The notes below the pieces were generated by a model. That model saw nothing but the letters and a program-made list of their open reading frames with translations. It had not been told where the DNA came from and ran no database searches. A DNA stretch of 64,000 nt from Verrucomicrobiota bacterium (GTDB taxonomy: Bacteria > Verrucomicrobiota > Verrucomicrobiia > Limisphaerales > J093). The stretch lies in assembly GCA_027493615.1 (NCBI GenBank), contig JAOSKK010000005.1:1-64000 (forward strand), written 5' to 3'. How positions within the stretch are numbered: position 1 is the stretch's first letter; the number at the start of each line of letters is the position of its first letter. Below are positions 26,463 to 36,835 of this stretch, piece after piece. Both the position numbers and the translations under genes were made by a program.

Positions 26463-27665
26463 TCATCCTCTCGTCGCCTCCAGATACTGTGTCAGGGCCA
26501 GCAACATCCAAGCCTGGGACCATCGCATGTAGTTGAGCCGGTTGGTCCACAGCGGCCACTTCTGATAATAGAACCACCCCTCCGGCGATCGCATGTGTTC
26601 GAGGGCCCAACGAATGATCCGGCCAGCCTCCTCAAGGGCGGTCGGATCCCGATCGGCAAACTCGCTCAATGTCAGGATCGCGTGAGCCACCGCGTGCGTG
26701 TCGATCGGGTAGGTCCGGTCGTGGAAGTACTTAACGACCCCCTTGCCCGGGAAGAAATGCTGTCGATAGAAGCGGTAGCCACGTTCGACACTCGCAGCGG
26801 CCTCGGGGAGATCCAGGTGCTTTGCCAGGGCTCGCAGCGCCAGCAGGTTGTATCCCGTGTGGAAACTGTCGATCCAGCCCTGATTTGCGTCCTCACCGTA
26901 GATCCAGGAGCCGTCGTCCCGTTGGTGGCGAATGCCGTACCGGGCGGCGCCCTCGGCGGCCTCGCGGAACTCCCGTTCCCCGGTGGCTGCCGCCAACCGG
27001 GCCAGCAAAGCCGCTCCGAGCAGGCTCGCGTTATGGACTCGCGATGGGCAAAGGGGGGTGTAGCTGAAGCAAAAGGCGTCGTCCGCCGCGGTACGTTTCA
27101 AGTCATTCAATATGAAACGACCGGTGTCGGCAGCGATGTCCAGATACCGCCGTTCGCCCAGAGCCTCGAACGCGTCGAGTAGGGCCTCGCCCGCAAAGCT
27201 CGAGCAGATGATGTTCGGGTAACCGCGCGGCACGAGGTAGGTCCGCGTCTGCCAATCGAAATGGTATCCCCAACAAGCGCGCGTCCAGCCCGGGGTTCGC
27301 AGGCTAACCAACCGGTCGGCCATGACTCGTGCCGCTGCTGCTGAGGAATGCCCCAGCCGGGCTAGTCCCAACAGGGATTGGGTAGCCAAGGCGATTCCCT
27401 TGGGATTGACACCACGCGGTGCAGCAAACAACGGCCGCAGGTTGATCGGACTGCGCTTGAATCCCTGGATGAACGCCAACCGCCCCCAGCGGTTCCGAAG
27501 GATGGGAAACGCCTGAAACCAGCGGCTGTTCAGCCCGTCGTAAGGGTCATACCCGGCCCAGTCCTGACTGCGGCAGTAGTCCAGTAGGCGAACGGTGGCG
27601 TCGCGTGCGATGGAATGCTCCGCCGACCTGTCAGCCGAGGATGTTGTCACCGCCGTTGCAGCCAC
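26463..27665 (-). CDS. Alpha/alpha-barrel-like protein of EPS cluster, function unknown
   Basis: About 400 aa from a GTG at 27665, just after the preceding glycosyltransferase stop; longer starts lie inside that gene. Helix-rich with repeated Trp/Tyr/Asp pieces such as GYDPYDGLNSRWFQ, PGWTRACWGYHFDWQTRTYL, WIDSFHTGYNLLALRALAKH and LNYMRWSQAWMLLALTQYLE. This suggests an (alpha/alpha)6 toroid like glycan-modifying or cyclase enzymes. Proteins of this kind occur in polysaccharide gene clusters, sometimes with misleading enzyme names. No catalytic motif can be assigned. Confidence 0.65.
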   Translation of the reverse strand: MAATAVTTSSADRSAEHSIARDATVRLLDYCRSQDWAGYDPYDGLNSRWFQAFPILRNRWGRLAFIQGFKRSPINLRPLFAAPRGVNPKGIALATQSLLGLARLGHSSAAAARVMADRLVSLRTPGWTRACWGYHFDWQTRTYLVPRGYPNIICSSFAGEALLDAFEALGERRYLDIAADTGRFILNDLKRTAADDAFCFSYTPLCPSRVHNASLLGAALLARLAAATGEREFREAAEGAARYGIRHQRDDGSWIYGEDANQGWIDSFHTGYNLLALRALAKHLDLPEAAASVERGYRFYRQHFFPGKGVVKYFHDRTYPIDTHAVAHAILTLSEFADRDPTALEEAGRIIRWALEHMRSPEGWFYYQKWPLWTNRLNYMRWSQAWMLLALTQYLEATRG

Positions 27666-27681
27666 GCGTGAAGTCAGCAGC

Positions 27682-28827
27682 TCAGGCGCGGACGACACGC
27701 GGCTGCACTCGCGCGTTGACCAAGCCTTCCAAGTACGCAAACGCATCGAGGATGCCAGTGGCGGCACGGTCGTAGTTGAATTCCGCGACCTTCGCCCGCC
27801 CATTCGCCGAATACGCATTCCACTTGGCTTCGTCGGACAGCAAGTTGGACGCGGCCTCGGCCCACCGGTTCACGTCGAGCGGTAAGACGTAACCATTCTG
27901 TTCGTGCAGCACCAATTCGCCCGCGGCCGCGGTCCATTCGGTCGTGATCACCGGAGTGCCGGACACCATCGCCTCGTTGATCACGACGCCCCAGCAATCC
28001 CCGGACGTGGGCAGCAGCAGCAGCCGGGCTTGGGCATAGTAATCGGGCAAATCCTGGTGTTGGATGAATCCGGCAAAGTCGTGGTGGACGTCATGCTTCG
28101 CAAACACGGCACGCATCTGCGCCTTCAGTCGTTCTTCGCCCTCGCCGATGATCAGGACGCGACAGCGGCCCAGGCGCGCTTTGATGGCCGCACCCACTTC
28201 AGCAAAGAACACCGGGTTCTTCACGTCCACGATCCGCCCCGAAAAGAGCACGTCGAAGCGCCGTTCCACCTGTCGGCCCGCGAGGCGGCGCTGGAAGAAC
28301 TCGTTGTCCCCAACAAGGTGGCTGAGGAAACACTGGTCGGCCCGCAGGGACGGATTGTAGTGCCGGTGCAGGGCAAGGGTACCCAGGCTGCTCCCCACAT
28401 AGGCATCGCCCAGCCAGCGGTAGGTGAGCCGCCGAGCCACGCGCTGGAGCCTACCGATGCCCTGCTCACGTCCCAGCCAGCTATCGTCCAAAAGCGCCAC
28501 CTTCGTGCCTAACAGCCGGCAAAGGACCATCGCGATCCAACCACTTGGATCCTTGATACAGGCGGATACCACAGCCACTCGAGGGCGGCGCCGGATCAGC
28601 AACGGCGCCAGACCCAGGTTGAGGAAGCGTTCTGTTTCGCCTGTCTTCAGGGTGATGGCTGGCAGAATGGTCTTCGGATGGCGACCCATCGGGAACGTCC
28701 AGAGCCTCCGCTTCTCATTATCCTTGAAATAGACCACCTCGACGGCGCCGTCCAGCCGCCGATGCACGCGCTCGAAAACCGGCTCGCGCCACGGCGTGGG
28801 GATGTCACTGATGATCAGACGGTCCAC
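27682..28827 (-). CDS. Glycosyltransferase family 4
   Basis: 381 aa, GT-B fold. The C-terminal half has RRFDVLFSGRIVDVKNPVFF, VLIIGEGEERLKAQM, HDFAGFIQHQDLPDYYAQAR and LLLPTSGDCWGVVINEAMVS, the donor-binding E-x7-E region of retaining GT4 enzymes. Cytoplasmic, adding one sugar to the lipid-linked repeat unit; donor and acceptor unknown. Intact; 17 bp downstream of the dehydrogenase gene. Confidence 0.88.
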   Translation of the reverse strand: MDRLIISDIPTPWREPVFERVHRRLDGAVEVVYFKDNEKRRLWTFPMGRHPKTILPAITLKTGETERFLNLGLAPLLIRRRPRVAVVSACIKDPSGWIAMVLCRLLGTKVALLDDSWLGREQGIGRLQRVARRLTYRWLGDAYVGSSLGTLALHRHYNPSLRADQCFLSHLVGDNEFFQRRLAGRQVERRFDVLFSGRIVDVKNPVFFAEVGAAIKARLGRCRVLIIGEGEERLKAQMRAVFAKHDVHHDFAGFIQHQDLPDYYAQARLLLLPTSGDCWGVVINEAMVSGTPVITTEWTAAAGELVLHEQNGYVLPLDVNRWAEAASNLLSDEAKWNAYSANGRAKVAEFNYDRAATGILDAFAYLEGLVNARVQPRVVRA

Positions 28828-28843
28828 AAGTGAGGTGGTTCAC

Positions 28844-29938
28844 TTACGATCTGGAACCTGGGGCAACAACGGTAGGCATCTGCGTGAAGATGGCGTGCAT
28901 CATCCGTGCGGTCCGCAAGATCTCCTGCATTGGAATGGGATCAGGCCCGTCTTCGCGGATGGCTCGATAGAAGAGCTCCATCAACTTGCGCATGCCATAG
29001 TCCATGTGGAAATCCCGGTGGACAAACTGCCGGATGTTCTCGACCGAATTGCGGACCTGGTCATAGGCACGAACCCAAGGGGCACCAAAGTAACGCAAGT
29101 AACTCTTGAGGGTTGATGGTCCGACCTTCAAGACGGTACGGAACGTGTTGTCAAGGATCAAGTTTCCGCTGCGCCCATAGAGCCGCAACTCATTCGACCC
29201 GGCCCCGAACTGAGTCGTGAAGAGGAAAAAGGCCGTGGTGCCAGAGTCATCCCGGATGGTGGCGCGCACCTCGTCCACCACATCCATCTGCCCCCGCTGC
29301 ACCAACCAAGGGCTGGTGAAGCAAAGCGCGCTGATTGCAGGACTGTCTCCAGACAGAAATTCGGCGAGCTTGGCAACCCCGTGGCTGATCAGGTTCTGCA
29401 GCAGGGACCCAGGCAGGCGTCGGACCCAGTGCTGGGGGTCGCTCAGCACGGCTCGACCATACGTCGGGTCCTCGTGCGAATAACACTGAATGCTCTCGAG
29501 GTGCACGGGTGGTCCCCCGAGGAAACCCGCCTGCACGAGCCGGCGCAGCCGTAACGCCTCGGGGCTGAACTGGAGGTTGTGACCCACTGTGATCCGGAGA
29601 TTCTGCTCCTGTGCCAGACGAACCAGCGCTTCGGCCTGAGGTAGCATCTCCGTGAAAGGCTTCTCCATGTAAACATGGCAGCCAGCTTCGAGACACAGCT
29701 TGCCGAGAAGGAAGTGGCTCTGTGCCGGCGTAGTGATGTGCACGGCCTGGGGCCGGATCTCATCGACCATCCGACCAGCATCCGTGAACACGCGCGAGAC
29801 GTGGAAGCGATCGGCCAGTTGCCTGGCCATCAGCTCGTCCTGATCGCAGACGGCCACAACCTCGACGGCCTCCAAGTACCGCAACTGGTCCAGGTGCTGA
29901 TCGGCAATGAAGCCGCACCCGATCAACGCCACCCTCAT
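28844..29938 (-). CDS. Gfo/Idh/MocA-family oxidoreductase
   Basis: 364 aa from MRVALIGCGFIADQHLDQLR (Rossmann GxGxxA-like). The EKP motif is in VYMEKPFTEMLPQ and the family His region in GSLLQNLISHGVAKL. An NAD(P)-dependent sugar dehydrogenase, probably acting on a nucleotide sugar or a lipid-linked glycan. The start at 29938 lies 11 bp after the epimerase stop; the longer start at 30004 overlaps that gene and is rejected. Confidence 0.88.
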   Translation of the reverse strand: MRVALIGCGFIADQHLDQLRYLEAVEVVAVCDQDELMARQLADRFHVSRVFTDAGRMVDEIRPQAVHITTPAQSHFLLGKLCLEAGCHVYMEKPFTEMLPQAEALVRLAQEQNLRITVGHNLQFSPEALRLRRLVQAGFLGGPPVHLESIQCYSHEDPTYGRAVLSDPQHWVRRLPGSLLQNLISHGVAKLAEFLSGDSPAISALCFTSPWLVQRGQMDVVDEVRATIRDDSGTTAFFLFTTQFGAGSNELRLYGRSGNLILDNTFRTVLKVGPSTLKSYLRYFGAPWVRAYDQVRNSVENIRQFVHRDFHMDYGMRKLMELFYRAIREDGPDPIPMQEILRTARMMHAIFTQMPTVVAPGSRS

Positions 29939-29948
29939 GGGTTCGCTC

Positions 29949-31064
29949 TTATCCACCCTTTTGAAAGGCAAAGTACCGAGCCAACGCCTTCTCCATGGGG
30001 ACACGGCAGTTCCAACCTAGTCGCTCCTTGAGCTTCCGGTTCGAATACCGGTGGCCCTTCCACGCAAAAGCGCACATCCGCCGGTTGAAAACAGGTGGGA
30101 GTTGCCCTCTTGACCAGCCCGCGTACCACTCCCAGAGATGGCAGAGCACAGTCGCGAGCCGGTACGGAATACGCACCGAGCGAAACCGCCGAACCTGTCG
30201 TTTGTACTCCCGCAAAAACTGCCGGCTCGTGGGAAGGTCGTCGTCTACGACATTAAACACCTCCCCCTCGACACCACGCTTCAACCCTGCTAGCACGATC
30301 GCCTCAGCACAGTTGTCCACGTAGGTCAAGGGCACAGGCCATCCGCCGCCGAGGTTCATGAAAAAGCCGAAGCTGTCCATCCCTACAAAGCCAGGAATCG
30401 CCTTCTTCCCCGGACCGAAGACGATCCCGGGCCGAACGATGACGTAGGGAACCCCTTCTCTCGCATGATAGGCTTGAACCAGCTCGTCCTGCTTGATCTT
30501 TCCGTACGCGTAAGCGTCGTGCCGCTGCTCGAGGTAGTCCTCGAGTGGACAGGACTCATCCCAGACCGCCCCCCGCCGCAGGCGGTAGTTCGAGTAGACT
30601 GCAAATGAACTCACATTTACGAATCGCCTCAGTGTCCCGCTTCGAATCGCCGCGTCCAGCAAGTTGCGGGTGGTGACGACCGAGCCCTGAAAGCATGCCG
30701 GAAAAGACTTGCCCCGGCCAGCCACCAGGTGGTAAACGACCGCAACATCGCGGCAGGCCTCCCGGCAGAAGTCTGGGGACAGCAGATTTCCTTCGAGGAC
30801 AGTGAAGACTTCCGAGGAATAGTCGCTCAGGATGTGCTCCAACGCACTAACGTCTCCTCCACGACGAACGCAGCACCGCACGCCCCGAAAACCGCGACCC
30901 AGCAACTGCGCCACCACGGCGGCGCCAACAAAGCCACCAGCGCCCGTCACCAGCACAGGTGAGAGGGGACCGATTATCGAATCCCCAGCACACTTGTCGC
31001 ATTCCAGTGCCCCTGAAATCACAAGCCTTCCCAACATACTCCCGCAGCAAAGACCGTAGTACAA
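29949..31064 (-). CDS. NAD-dependent epimerase/dehydratase (extended SDR)
   Basis: Up to 371 aa. Rossmann VLVTGAGGFVGAAVVAQLLG, catalytic Tyr/Lys in AYAYGKIKQDELV with the upstream Ser in FVNVSSFAVYSN, and VIVRPGIVFGPGKKAIPGF. Likely a nucleotide-sugar or polyprenyl-sugar epimerase. The first 35 residues (Cys/Met-rich) precede the fold, so the true start may be nearer 30970. Intact. Confidence 0.85.
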   Translation of the reverse strand: MYYGLCCGSMLGRLVISGALECDKCAGDSIIGPLSPVLVTGAGGFVGAAVVAQLLGRGFRGVRCCVRRGGDVSALEHILSDYSSEVFTVLEGNLLSPDFCREACRDVAVVYHLVAGRGKSFPACFQGSVVTTRNLLDAAIRSGTLRRFVNVSSFAVYSNYRLRRGAVWDESCPLEDYLEQRHDAYAYGKIKQDELVQAYHAREGVPYVIVRPGIVFGPGKKAIPGFVGMDSFGFFMNLGGGWPVPLTYVDNCAEAIVLAGLKRGVEGEVFNVVDDDLPTSRQFLREYKRQVRRFRSVRIPYRLATVLCHLWEWYAGWSRGQLPPVFNRRMCAFAWKGHRYSNRKLKERLGWNCRVPMEKALARYFAFQKGG

Positions 31065-31151
31065 TGCCTGCTATTGCTCCCCACGCAGCCCAAGCATCAA
31101 CTCCCGCCCCCTTCGGCAGGTCACCCTGTCTACTTCTGACTGTTGGTGCCG

Positions 31152-32826
31152 CTACGGACTTTCGAGCCTCGGCGGGGCTGGGGTTTCGTAGGCCCCTATA
31201 TCCGGAGCCCTTCCGCGATAGGACAACGAGACTCCTTGTCGCCTACTCCACGTCAGCGGTGCGGCCAGGTACAATGTGTTGCTCCGGAAATCGTTCGACA
31301 CCACCAACGTAGCTGTGGTTTGCCCTTCGAGCTGTACTCTGTCGCCCTCGACGATGCCATTGCCATCACTGAAGAACAGCGAGTTGTCCAGCCTCATCGC
31401 CGTTCCGGAACCTGCCTCGATTGTGTACGCCAACCACGTTCCTGCGTCAACACACGGGCTGCCCGGTCGCAGTCGGAAATCTGGGAGATTATCTGGATCG
31501 TACTTCCACCCCAGCCCGTTCGTGCTTGCGAACAGCGGATCAACCAAAGCGTTGGTAAAGTTACCACGAAAGTCCTGGTACTTCACGATGTTAGGGTCCA
31601 CGTTGCCAGGCAAGTTGCCCCAAATAATGTTGTTGACAATGAAGTTGTTGGTGCGCCGGTCTTGGTACGTGCTCATGCTCAGGCCGTAAGAGAAGGACTT
31701 CATTCCCTCTCCTCCGTACCGGTGCGACAGACCATTACCGTATAACACATTGCCGTACACGCAGTTCGAGGTGCTGAGAGAAGTTGTGCCGCTAGTGTTA
31801 AAAAAAGATGCCCGCAGCTAGGCTAAAGGCGATCGTGTTGAAGCGATATATGCTCTGCCTTGTACCCAATTCGATACCAAATGCGCCATAGTCGTCTGGC
31901 GGCGGGCCGGTGTAAAGAAAGGTATTACCCTCCCATACGTTTCGCATATCAATCTGCTGTGTACCCGCGTCCCCCGGCTTTGTGTGGCGGTTCCCATAGG
32001 CGCCGTACATGTTGGACTGCACTGGCACACCACCAATCGAAGGCAAGGTGTTGCACGTCGCGTTGGTAGCCATCCACGGGGCGTTGACGAATAGATTTCC
32101 GCGTATAACGTTGTAGCCCGTGTTGAGCTGGAAATGGTCGTGCCCCCCATACAGAAAACGGTTGCTCACGACCAGATTGTACCACATCGGCTCATCAGTG
32201 GACTCAGCGCCGATGCTGATGCTTACCCCATGATCGTTGCAGCTCTCCGTCACTTGGCCCCATTGAATGAACGTGCAATTGCTCACAGTATTCAACTGCG
32301 ACGCGCCCCAAAATTGGAGGCCCGCGTAACCGGACCCAGCCTGCGGCATCCAACCAAATGTGCAGTTCTGCCAAACGACATTGGTGCAGCTCTCCATCCA
32401 TACGGACTGATAGCAGTTACTGTAGGTGATGCCGTCAAAGACCCACCAGGTTAGGTTCTTGATTATCACGCCCCGAGACGGGCTTAATTGGTCACAGATA
32501 ACAGGCATTTCCCCTGGGTAGGCCTTCACAACAATGGGCGCAGTACGAGAGCCCGACAGTGCGCCAGCCACACTATTGATATCAATGGCATGAGGCTGCC
32601 CAGAGTAGAGCCCTCCTCGCAGGTAGACGATATCGCCCGGCTGGCGATACTCAATCGGCCAGCCATACTTGACAGCTCGCTGGAGGGTTCGCCACGGCTG
32701 CTCGATTGTGCCGGGATTCGTGTCGATCCCGTTCAGAGGGTCCACGTAGTATGTCTCAGATTGAACACTGCCCCACTGGACTGTGGCAAGGAACATCCCG
32801 GCGACGACTGAGCGGCTGATTCTCAT
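31152..32826 (-). CDS. Secreted right-handed parallel beta-helix protein (one frameshift)
   Basis: About 557 aa. Signal peptide MRISRSVVAGMFLATVQWGS, then YYVDPLNGIDTNPGTIEQPW, the usual entrance of Pel/PL-type beta-helix proteins, followed by coil repeats (NLTWWVFDGITYSNCYQSVW, NVVWQNCTF, NTVSNCTF, NLVVSNRFLYGGHDHFQ, NVIRGNLF). The C-terminus has DFRLRPGSPCVDAG and APDIGAYE. Removing one base from the A7 run 31800-31806 joins AAGIFF to NTSGTTSLS. A possible extracellular glycan lyase, hydrolase or epimerase tied to the EPS; the active site is not identifiable. Confidence 0.82.
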
Positions 32827-33004
32827 AACGATAATGCTAGTTACTTTCACTACAAAGGTTGCCTTCGCCGGCAAAATGTCAACCGAAACCCCTCGCAGAC
32901 TCTTGCTTAGGGAGTGACGCTTAGCAAGAGTGCCTGCTGGATTCACATTGCTCCTGGCTCACGAGACTGCGTGGCCGTCCTACTCCTGCCGCGTCGTTGC
33001 TTTG

Positions 33005-34012
33005 TCACAGCAGGCTGCGTACTCCCGCCGAACCAGCCACGCCTCGGGAGTCAGAAGCGAGTACCCCCCAGTTACCGTTTTCGCCAAGCGGTCGCGGCAA
33101 CTCGAGCAAAGTACCAAGCTCCCGCTGCGCGACCGTCGTCATGTAGTCCGCGCTAACGCAAGCGCCTGGAGTAAAGGTCATTTCGCCGAGCTTCGCCCTT
33201 CCCTTTACGGAGTAGAAATCTACTCGTGTGAACGGAAAGGGTCGTGCCAGTCGCTCAGCGCACTCAACCATCTCACCGTAGGCTTCGGGGACAGGGATCT
33301 CCACATCTGGCGCCAAGTCAGGGCGGCAGTAGGGTAACTGGCTGTTCCACGGCAGATCGTAAAAGGCTAGTCGAGCGATCCCGTTAGGATCCCGCTCTGT
33401 TGCGGTCATTGTGCAGAATGTTTTCCCCTGAAAACAGAACAGCTTGTAGTCAATAGGGAGTTTGTGTTTGCTGCCATCATCGAGAAACTCTTCGCATATG
33501 ATCCGCGGGTTCATTCCCGCGTAGTGGAGTTCACCCAGCAACGTCGAGTAGTCGGTCGCCATCCAGCGGGTGAGATTGCGACGAATCGAATTCACGTCCA
33601 GGGCATTCTCGCTGTGTATAAACACGTTGCACTTGCAGCCGTGACTGCATTTGAGCACGCATGGCATAGGCAACGCGTCAAAATCTATCGCCTCGACCGA
33701 TTCATACACCCCGTACAACCTGGGAAGCAGATGGCCGAGCCCTTGTTGCTCCACATAGCCGCGCAAGGTGAACTTGTCCGCGCATTCGGTCTTGAGCGGA
33801 TGCCGCCAGTAGAAGTTCAACCAAAGAAGTTTCTCGTCGAAAGTGATTGGGTTTTCAAAGTCCGGCCACCGTCCCCAAGCGATCCGGTACCGCACCCCAG
33901 CCAGCAGTTCGGGCGAAACCGTGAGCAGGGTCCGGATACCCAGCGCGCGTGTCCCGTGGTACGCAGCCTTCAAAGGACCGCAGCGGGCCAAGAGAGAGCG
34001 AATCGAAGGCAT
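33005..34012 (-). CDS. TupA-like ATP-grasp enzyme
   Basis: 335 aa: NPITFDEKLLWLNFYWRHPL, ADKFTLRGYVEQQG, PCVLKCSHGCKCNVFIHSEN, IICEEFLDDG, PIDYKLFCFQGKTF and FTRVDFYSVKGRAKLGEMTF are the conserved blocks of the TupA-like ATP-grasp family. These ligases are found in cell-wall and capsule clusters and are thought to attach acidic or amino-acid groups to polysaccharides. Intact; 17 bp downstream of the flippase gene. Confidence 0.85.
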   Translation of the reverse strand: MPSIRSLLARCGPLKAAYHGTRALGIRTLLTVSPELLAGVRYRIAWGRWPDFENPITFDEKLLWLNFYWRHPLKTECADKFTLRGYVEQQGLGHLLPRLYGVYESVEAIDFDALPMPCVLKCSHGCKCNVFIHSENALDVNSIRRNLTRWMATDYSTLLGELHYAGMNPRIICEEFLDDGSKHKLPIDYKLFCFQGKTFCTMTATERDPNGIARLAFYDLPWNSQLPYCRPDLAPDVEIPVPEAYGEMVECAERLARPFPFTRVDFYSVKGRAKLGEMTFTPGACVSADYMTTVAQRELGTLLELPRPLGENGNWGVLASDSRGVAGSAGVRSLL

Positions 34013-34029
34013 AAGTGGATTTCAAAGAC

Positions 34030-35385
34030 TCAGGCGAGGCGGCCCAGAGTACCTGGGCGAAGCTTGGCCAGAGTCACCTGCCCTTCCCGCCTAAGCACTG
34101 CGCGTCCCACCAGCAGAATCAGCCCCAAGTTCAACCCCGCGCCCACCGCTGAGAACAAAAGAATGCACTCGAGTGCGCCCAAATAGCGTCCTCCTGCGAC
34201 CAGGGCCAGCACGCGCACCAGGAGTACGAGCACGTTGTAGAAGAAGACCGTACGTTGAATCCGGATGAGCCGGGCGAAAAGGATCGCCGGCACGTTGCAG
34301 AACACGAACAATATCCACGCGATCAGGTAACGGGCAAACTCGCCGGCGCCCTGCCATTGGCTCCCAAACAGCCACGTGAACAGCCCAGGCGCCCAAATGC
34401 CCAGGACGATGGCCGGCGGTAAGCCTAGAACGAACAGCCCTAGTGTCGTCCTGACAAACAACGGCGCGAGCGGCTGCTCTTCGTGCTGGCTCTCGCCGGC
34501 CTTTTGGAACAGGACCTGCCGTAAGGCGCCCATCACAAGGCTCATCGGCGCACTGAGAAGGCGCATGCCGAACGCATAGGTCCCCGCCACCGCGATCCCA
34601 TAGTAGTGCGTCAGTAACAGAACGGGCAGGCCGTTGGACAGGGCGTTGAGCACGTTCTGCGTGGCCGAGTAAGCCGGAAAGTCCCAGTATTCCCGCGCGA
34701 GCGACTTCAACTGCTCCCAGTGCGCCGCAGCGACGAATCCCCGCAACTCAGCCTGGACTACCCGGAAGAGATTGAGGCTCGCCAGGATCTCGGCCAACAC
34801 GCTGCTGACAATCAAGCCGGGGGCGCCAGCTTTCAGAGAACCAAAGGCAACCTGCAAGCCGTTCGAGGATAGCCCGCGCACGACCTGCGACACGGAAGTC
34901 TGCTTGAACGCTTTGACCCGCACACACCACGCTTGAAACGACGCGTTCAGCCCGCCGGCCAGGACCGCCAGCACAAGCAGCCCCAGAACCCAGCCATTGA
35001 GCGTTTGGAGCAACTCCATGAACAAATCAGGAACGACCAGACAGGCGACCAGGCACAGACAACTTACGCACAGTGTGACTAGACACGACAGAATGAAGAC
35101 TTGACCGGCATCCTCCCGCCGTTTGGGCAACATGATGGCCTGCGAGTAATCCAGCGTCACAAACGCTGTGATCACCCCGGTGACGGCTCCGAACGTGCCA
35201 AATATGCCAAAATCCGCCGGCGAGAACAGCCGGCTGATGACCGGCGCCAGCAGAAAGCCAGTCGCCTGGGCCACGGCCGAGCCGGACATGACCACCAACA
35301 GATTCCGGAGGAAGGCTGATCCCCGCAGGCGAAGCATAGCGCGCTTCAAGAAAGAAGGCGGCTGAGCGAGACGCTCCGCACTCAT
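34030..35385 (-). CDS. Wzx-like oligosaccharide flippase
   Basis: 451 aa, 12 or more membrane helices, from MSAERLAQPPSFLKRAMLRL; RNLLVVMSGSAVAQATGFLL and PVISRLFSPADFGIFGTFGA are typical MATE/MOP-superfamily polysaccharide flippase starts. It moves lipid-linked repeat units across the inner membrane. The longer reading frame to 35697 overlaps the MBOAT gene on the same strand and is rejected. Intact. Confidence 0.88.
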   Translation of the reverse strand: MSAERLAQPPSFLKRAMLRLRGSAFLRNLLVVMSGSAVAQATGFLLAPVISRLFSPADFGIFGTFGAVTGVITAFVTLDYSQAIMLPKRREDAGQVFILSCLVTLCVSCLCLVACLVVPDLFMELLQTLNGWVLGLLVLAVLAGGLNASFQAWCVRVKAFKQTSVSQVVRGLSSNGLQVAFGSLKAGAPGLIVSSVLAEILASLNLFRVVQAELRGFVAAAHWEQLKSLAREYWDFPAYSATQNVLNALSNGLPVLLLTHYYGIAVAGTYAFGMRLLSAPMSLVMGALRQVLFQKAGESQHEEQPLAPLFVRTTLGLFVLGLPPAIVLGIWAPGLFTWLFGSQWQGAGEFARYLIAWILFVFCNVPAILFARLIRIQRTVFFYNVLVLLVRVLALVAGGRYLGALECILLFSAVGAGLNLGLILLVGRAVLRREGQVTLAKLRPGTLGRLA

Positions 35386-35414
35386 CAAGTAGTTGAAGCA
35401 GTTGGCAGACTCGA

Positions 35415-36835
35415 TCAGAATTGAAAGTAAATGAATGGCGCGGCATCGGTGGCACCCAAGCAAACGATGAGCATTAGCATCGTGGTGAAGCCAAGAATTC
35501 GTACGGGGAGCGGACGCTCCACAAGTTCGGCTGCCCAATCGCGATCCTTCTGAACCAGAAGGTGTGCCAGTGTCACGGCCATCAAAGCTGCTAGAATATA
35601 GGGGGATACTGTCCGCATTCCAGAAGTCTCCCACGAGCCCAAACGCTCCACAAAGACCGTCGCTGAATCCCAGGACTGCGCGCGGAAGAAAATCCACCCA
35701 AACAAAACCACCCCCAAGGTCAAGAACCGTGAAAACACATCACGAATTGCCCGAGGCACTTTTGTCAGGCCAAGATGTGTCGGGACCCAACTCTTCCACG
35801 CTCTGTGACCAGCGAGCGCCAGTCCGTGGAGCCCGCCCCAGAAAACAAAGTTCCAGCTCGCACCGTGCCACAATCCACAAAGCAGCATTGTGGCCAGCAA
35901 ATTGATATACGTCCGTGTGCTACCCGTTCGGTTGCCACCCAGTGGGATGTACAGGTAATCCCGGAACCAGGTTGACAGCGAAATGTGCCATCGACGCCAG
36001 AACTCGGTGATGCTTGTCGCGCTGTAGGGCATTTGGAAGTTCTCAGCAAACCGAAAACCCATGATGCGCGCTGCCCCAATGGCCATGTCGGAGTAGCCCG
36101 AGAAGTCACAGTAGATCTGAACGGCGTAACCCAGTAATCCAACTAAGAGAGTCAACGCATCATACTGGCTTGGACTCGCAAAGACGAGATCCACGCTGCC
36201 GGCTATCTGATCCGAAATCACAAGCTTTTTCACGGCACCGAGCCCAAACTGGGCTAGACCGAGCTCTATATCGTGGGCCGATGCCAAGACTCCACTTCTC
36301 AGTTGCGGAAGCAAGTCAGCAGCGCGAACGATTGGCCCGGCCACGAGTTGGGGAAAGAACGCGACAAACAAGAGATAGTCTCTGAGACTGTTGCACGGTT
36401 GAATCCTGCCCCGGTACACGTCCAACGTGTAGCTCATGCTCTGAAAGGTGAAGAACGAAATACCCACGGGGAGGATAATCTCAAAGTACCATCCGCTGGT
36501 ATCGACCCCGATTAGCCGAAGCCCCCAGCCCGCGTTGGCGGTCAGGAAGTTGGCGTACTTGAAGAAGGCGAGCAATCCGAGGTTTGTCGTAAGGCTGGCG
36601 ACGACCCACCGCTTGCGGCCAGCCGCCGCAGTGTTTTCGGCGAGCTTCCGGCCGACAAAGAAATCAACCACGGAGACGGTGATAATCAACAAGCCACAGG
36701 CGACGCTCCAGCTCATGTAGAACGCATAGCTGGCCACGAGGAGAAACGAATTGCGGGCGTCCCTCCGGCGCAAGAGGCTGTACCCCGCCAGCACCAGAAG
36801 AAAAAGATCACGAACTCGAACGAGGTGAAGATCAT
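35415..36835 (-). CDS. MBOAT (AlgI-like) polysaccharide O-acyltransferase
   Basis: About 473 aa. It starts MIFTSFEFVIFF at 36835 and continues LLVLAGYSLLRRRDARNSFL after one base is added to the A5 run 36801-36805. Conserved MBOAT blocks: GISFFTFQSMSYTLDVYRG, ATSITEFWRRWHISLSTWFR, YIPLGGNRTGS and GLWHGASWNFVFWGGLHGL with the catalytic His. An inner-membrane protein passing acyl groups to a periplasmic partner, probably the SGNH protein encoded just upstream. As sequenced the two genes are in one frame, a fusion best read as an indel artefact. Confidence 0.85.
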
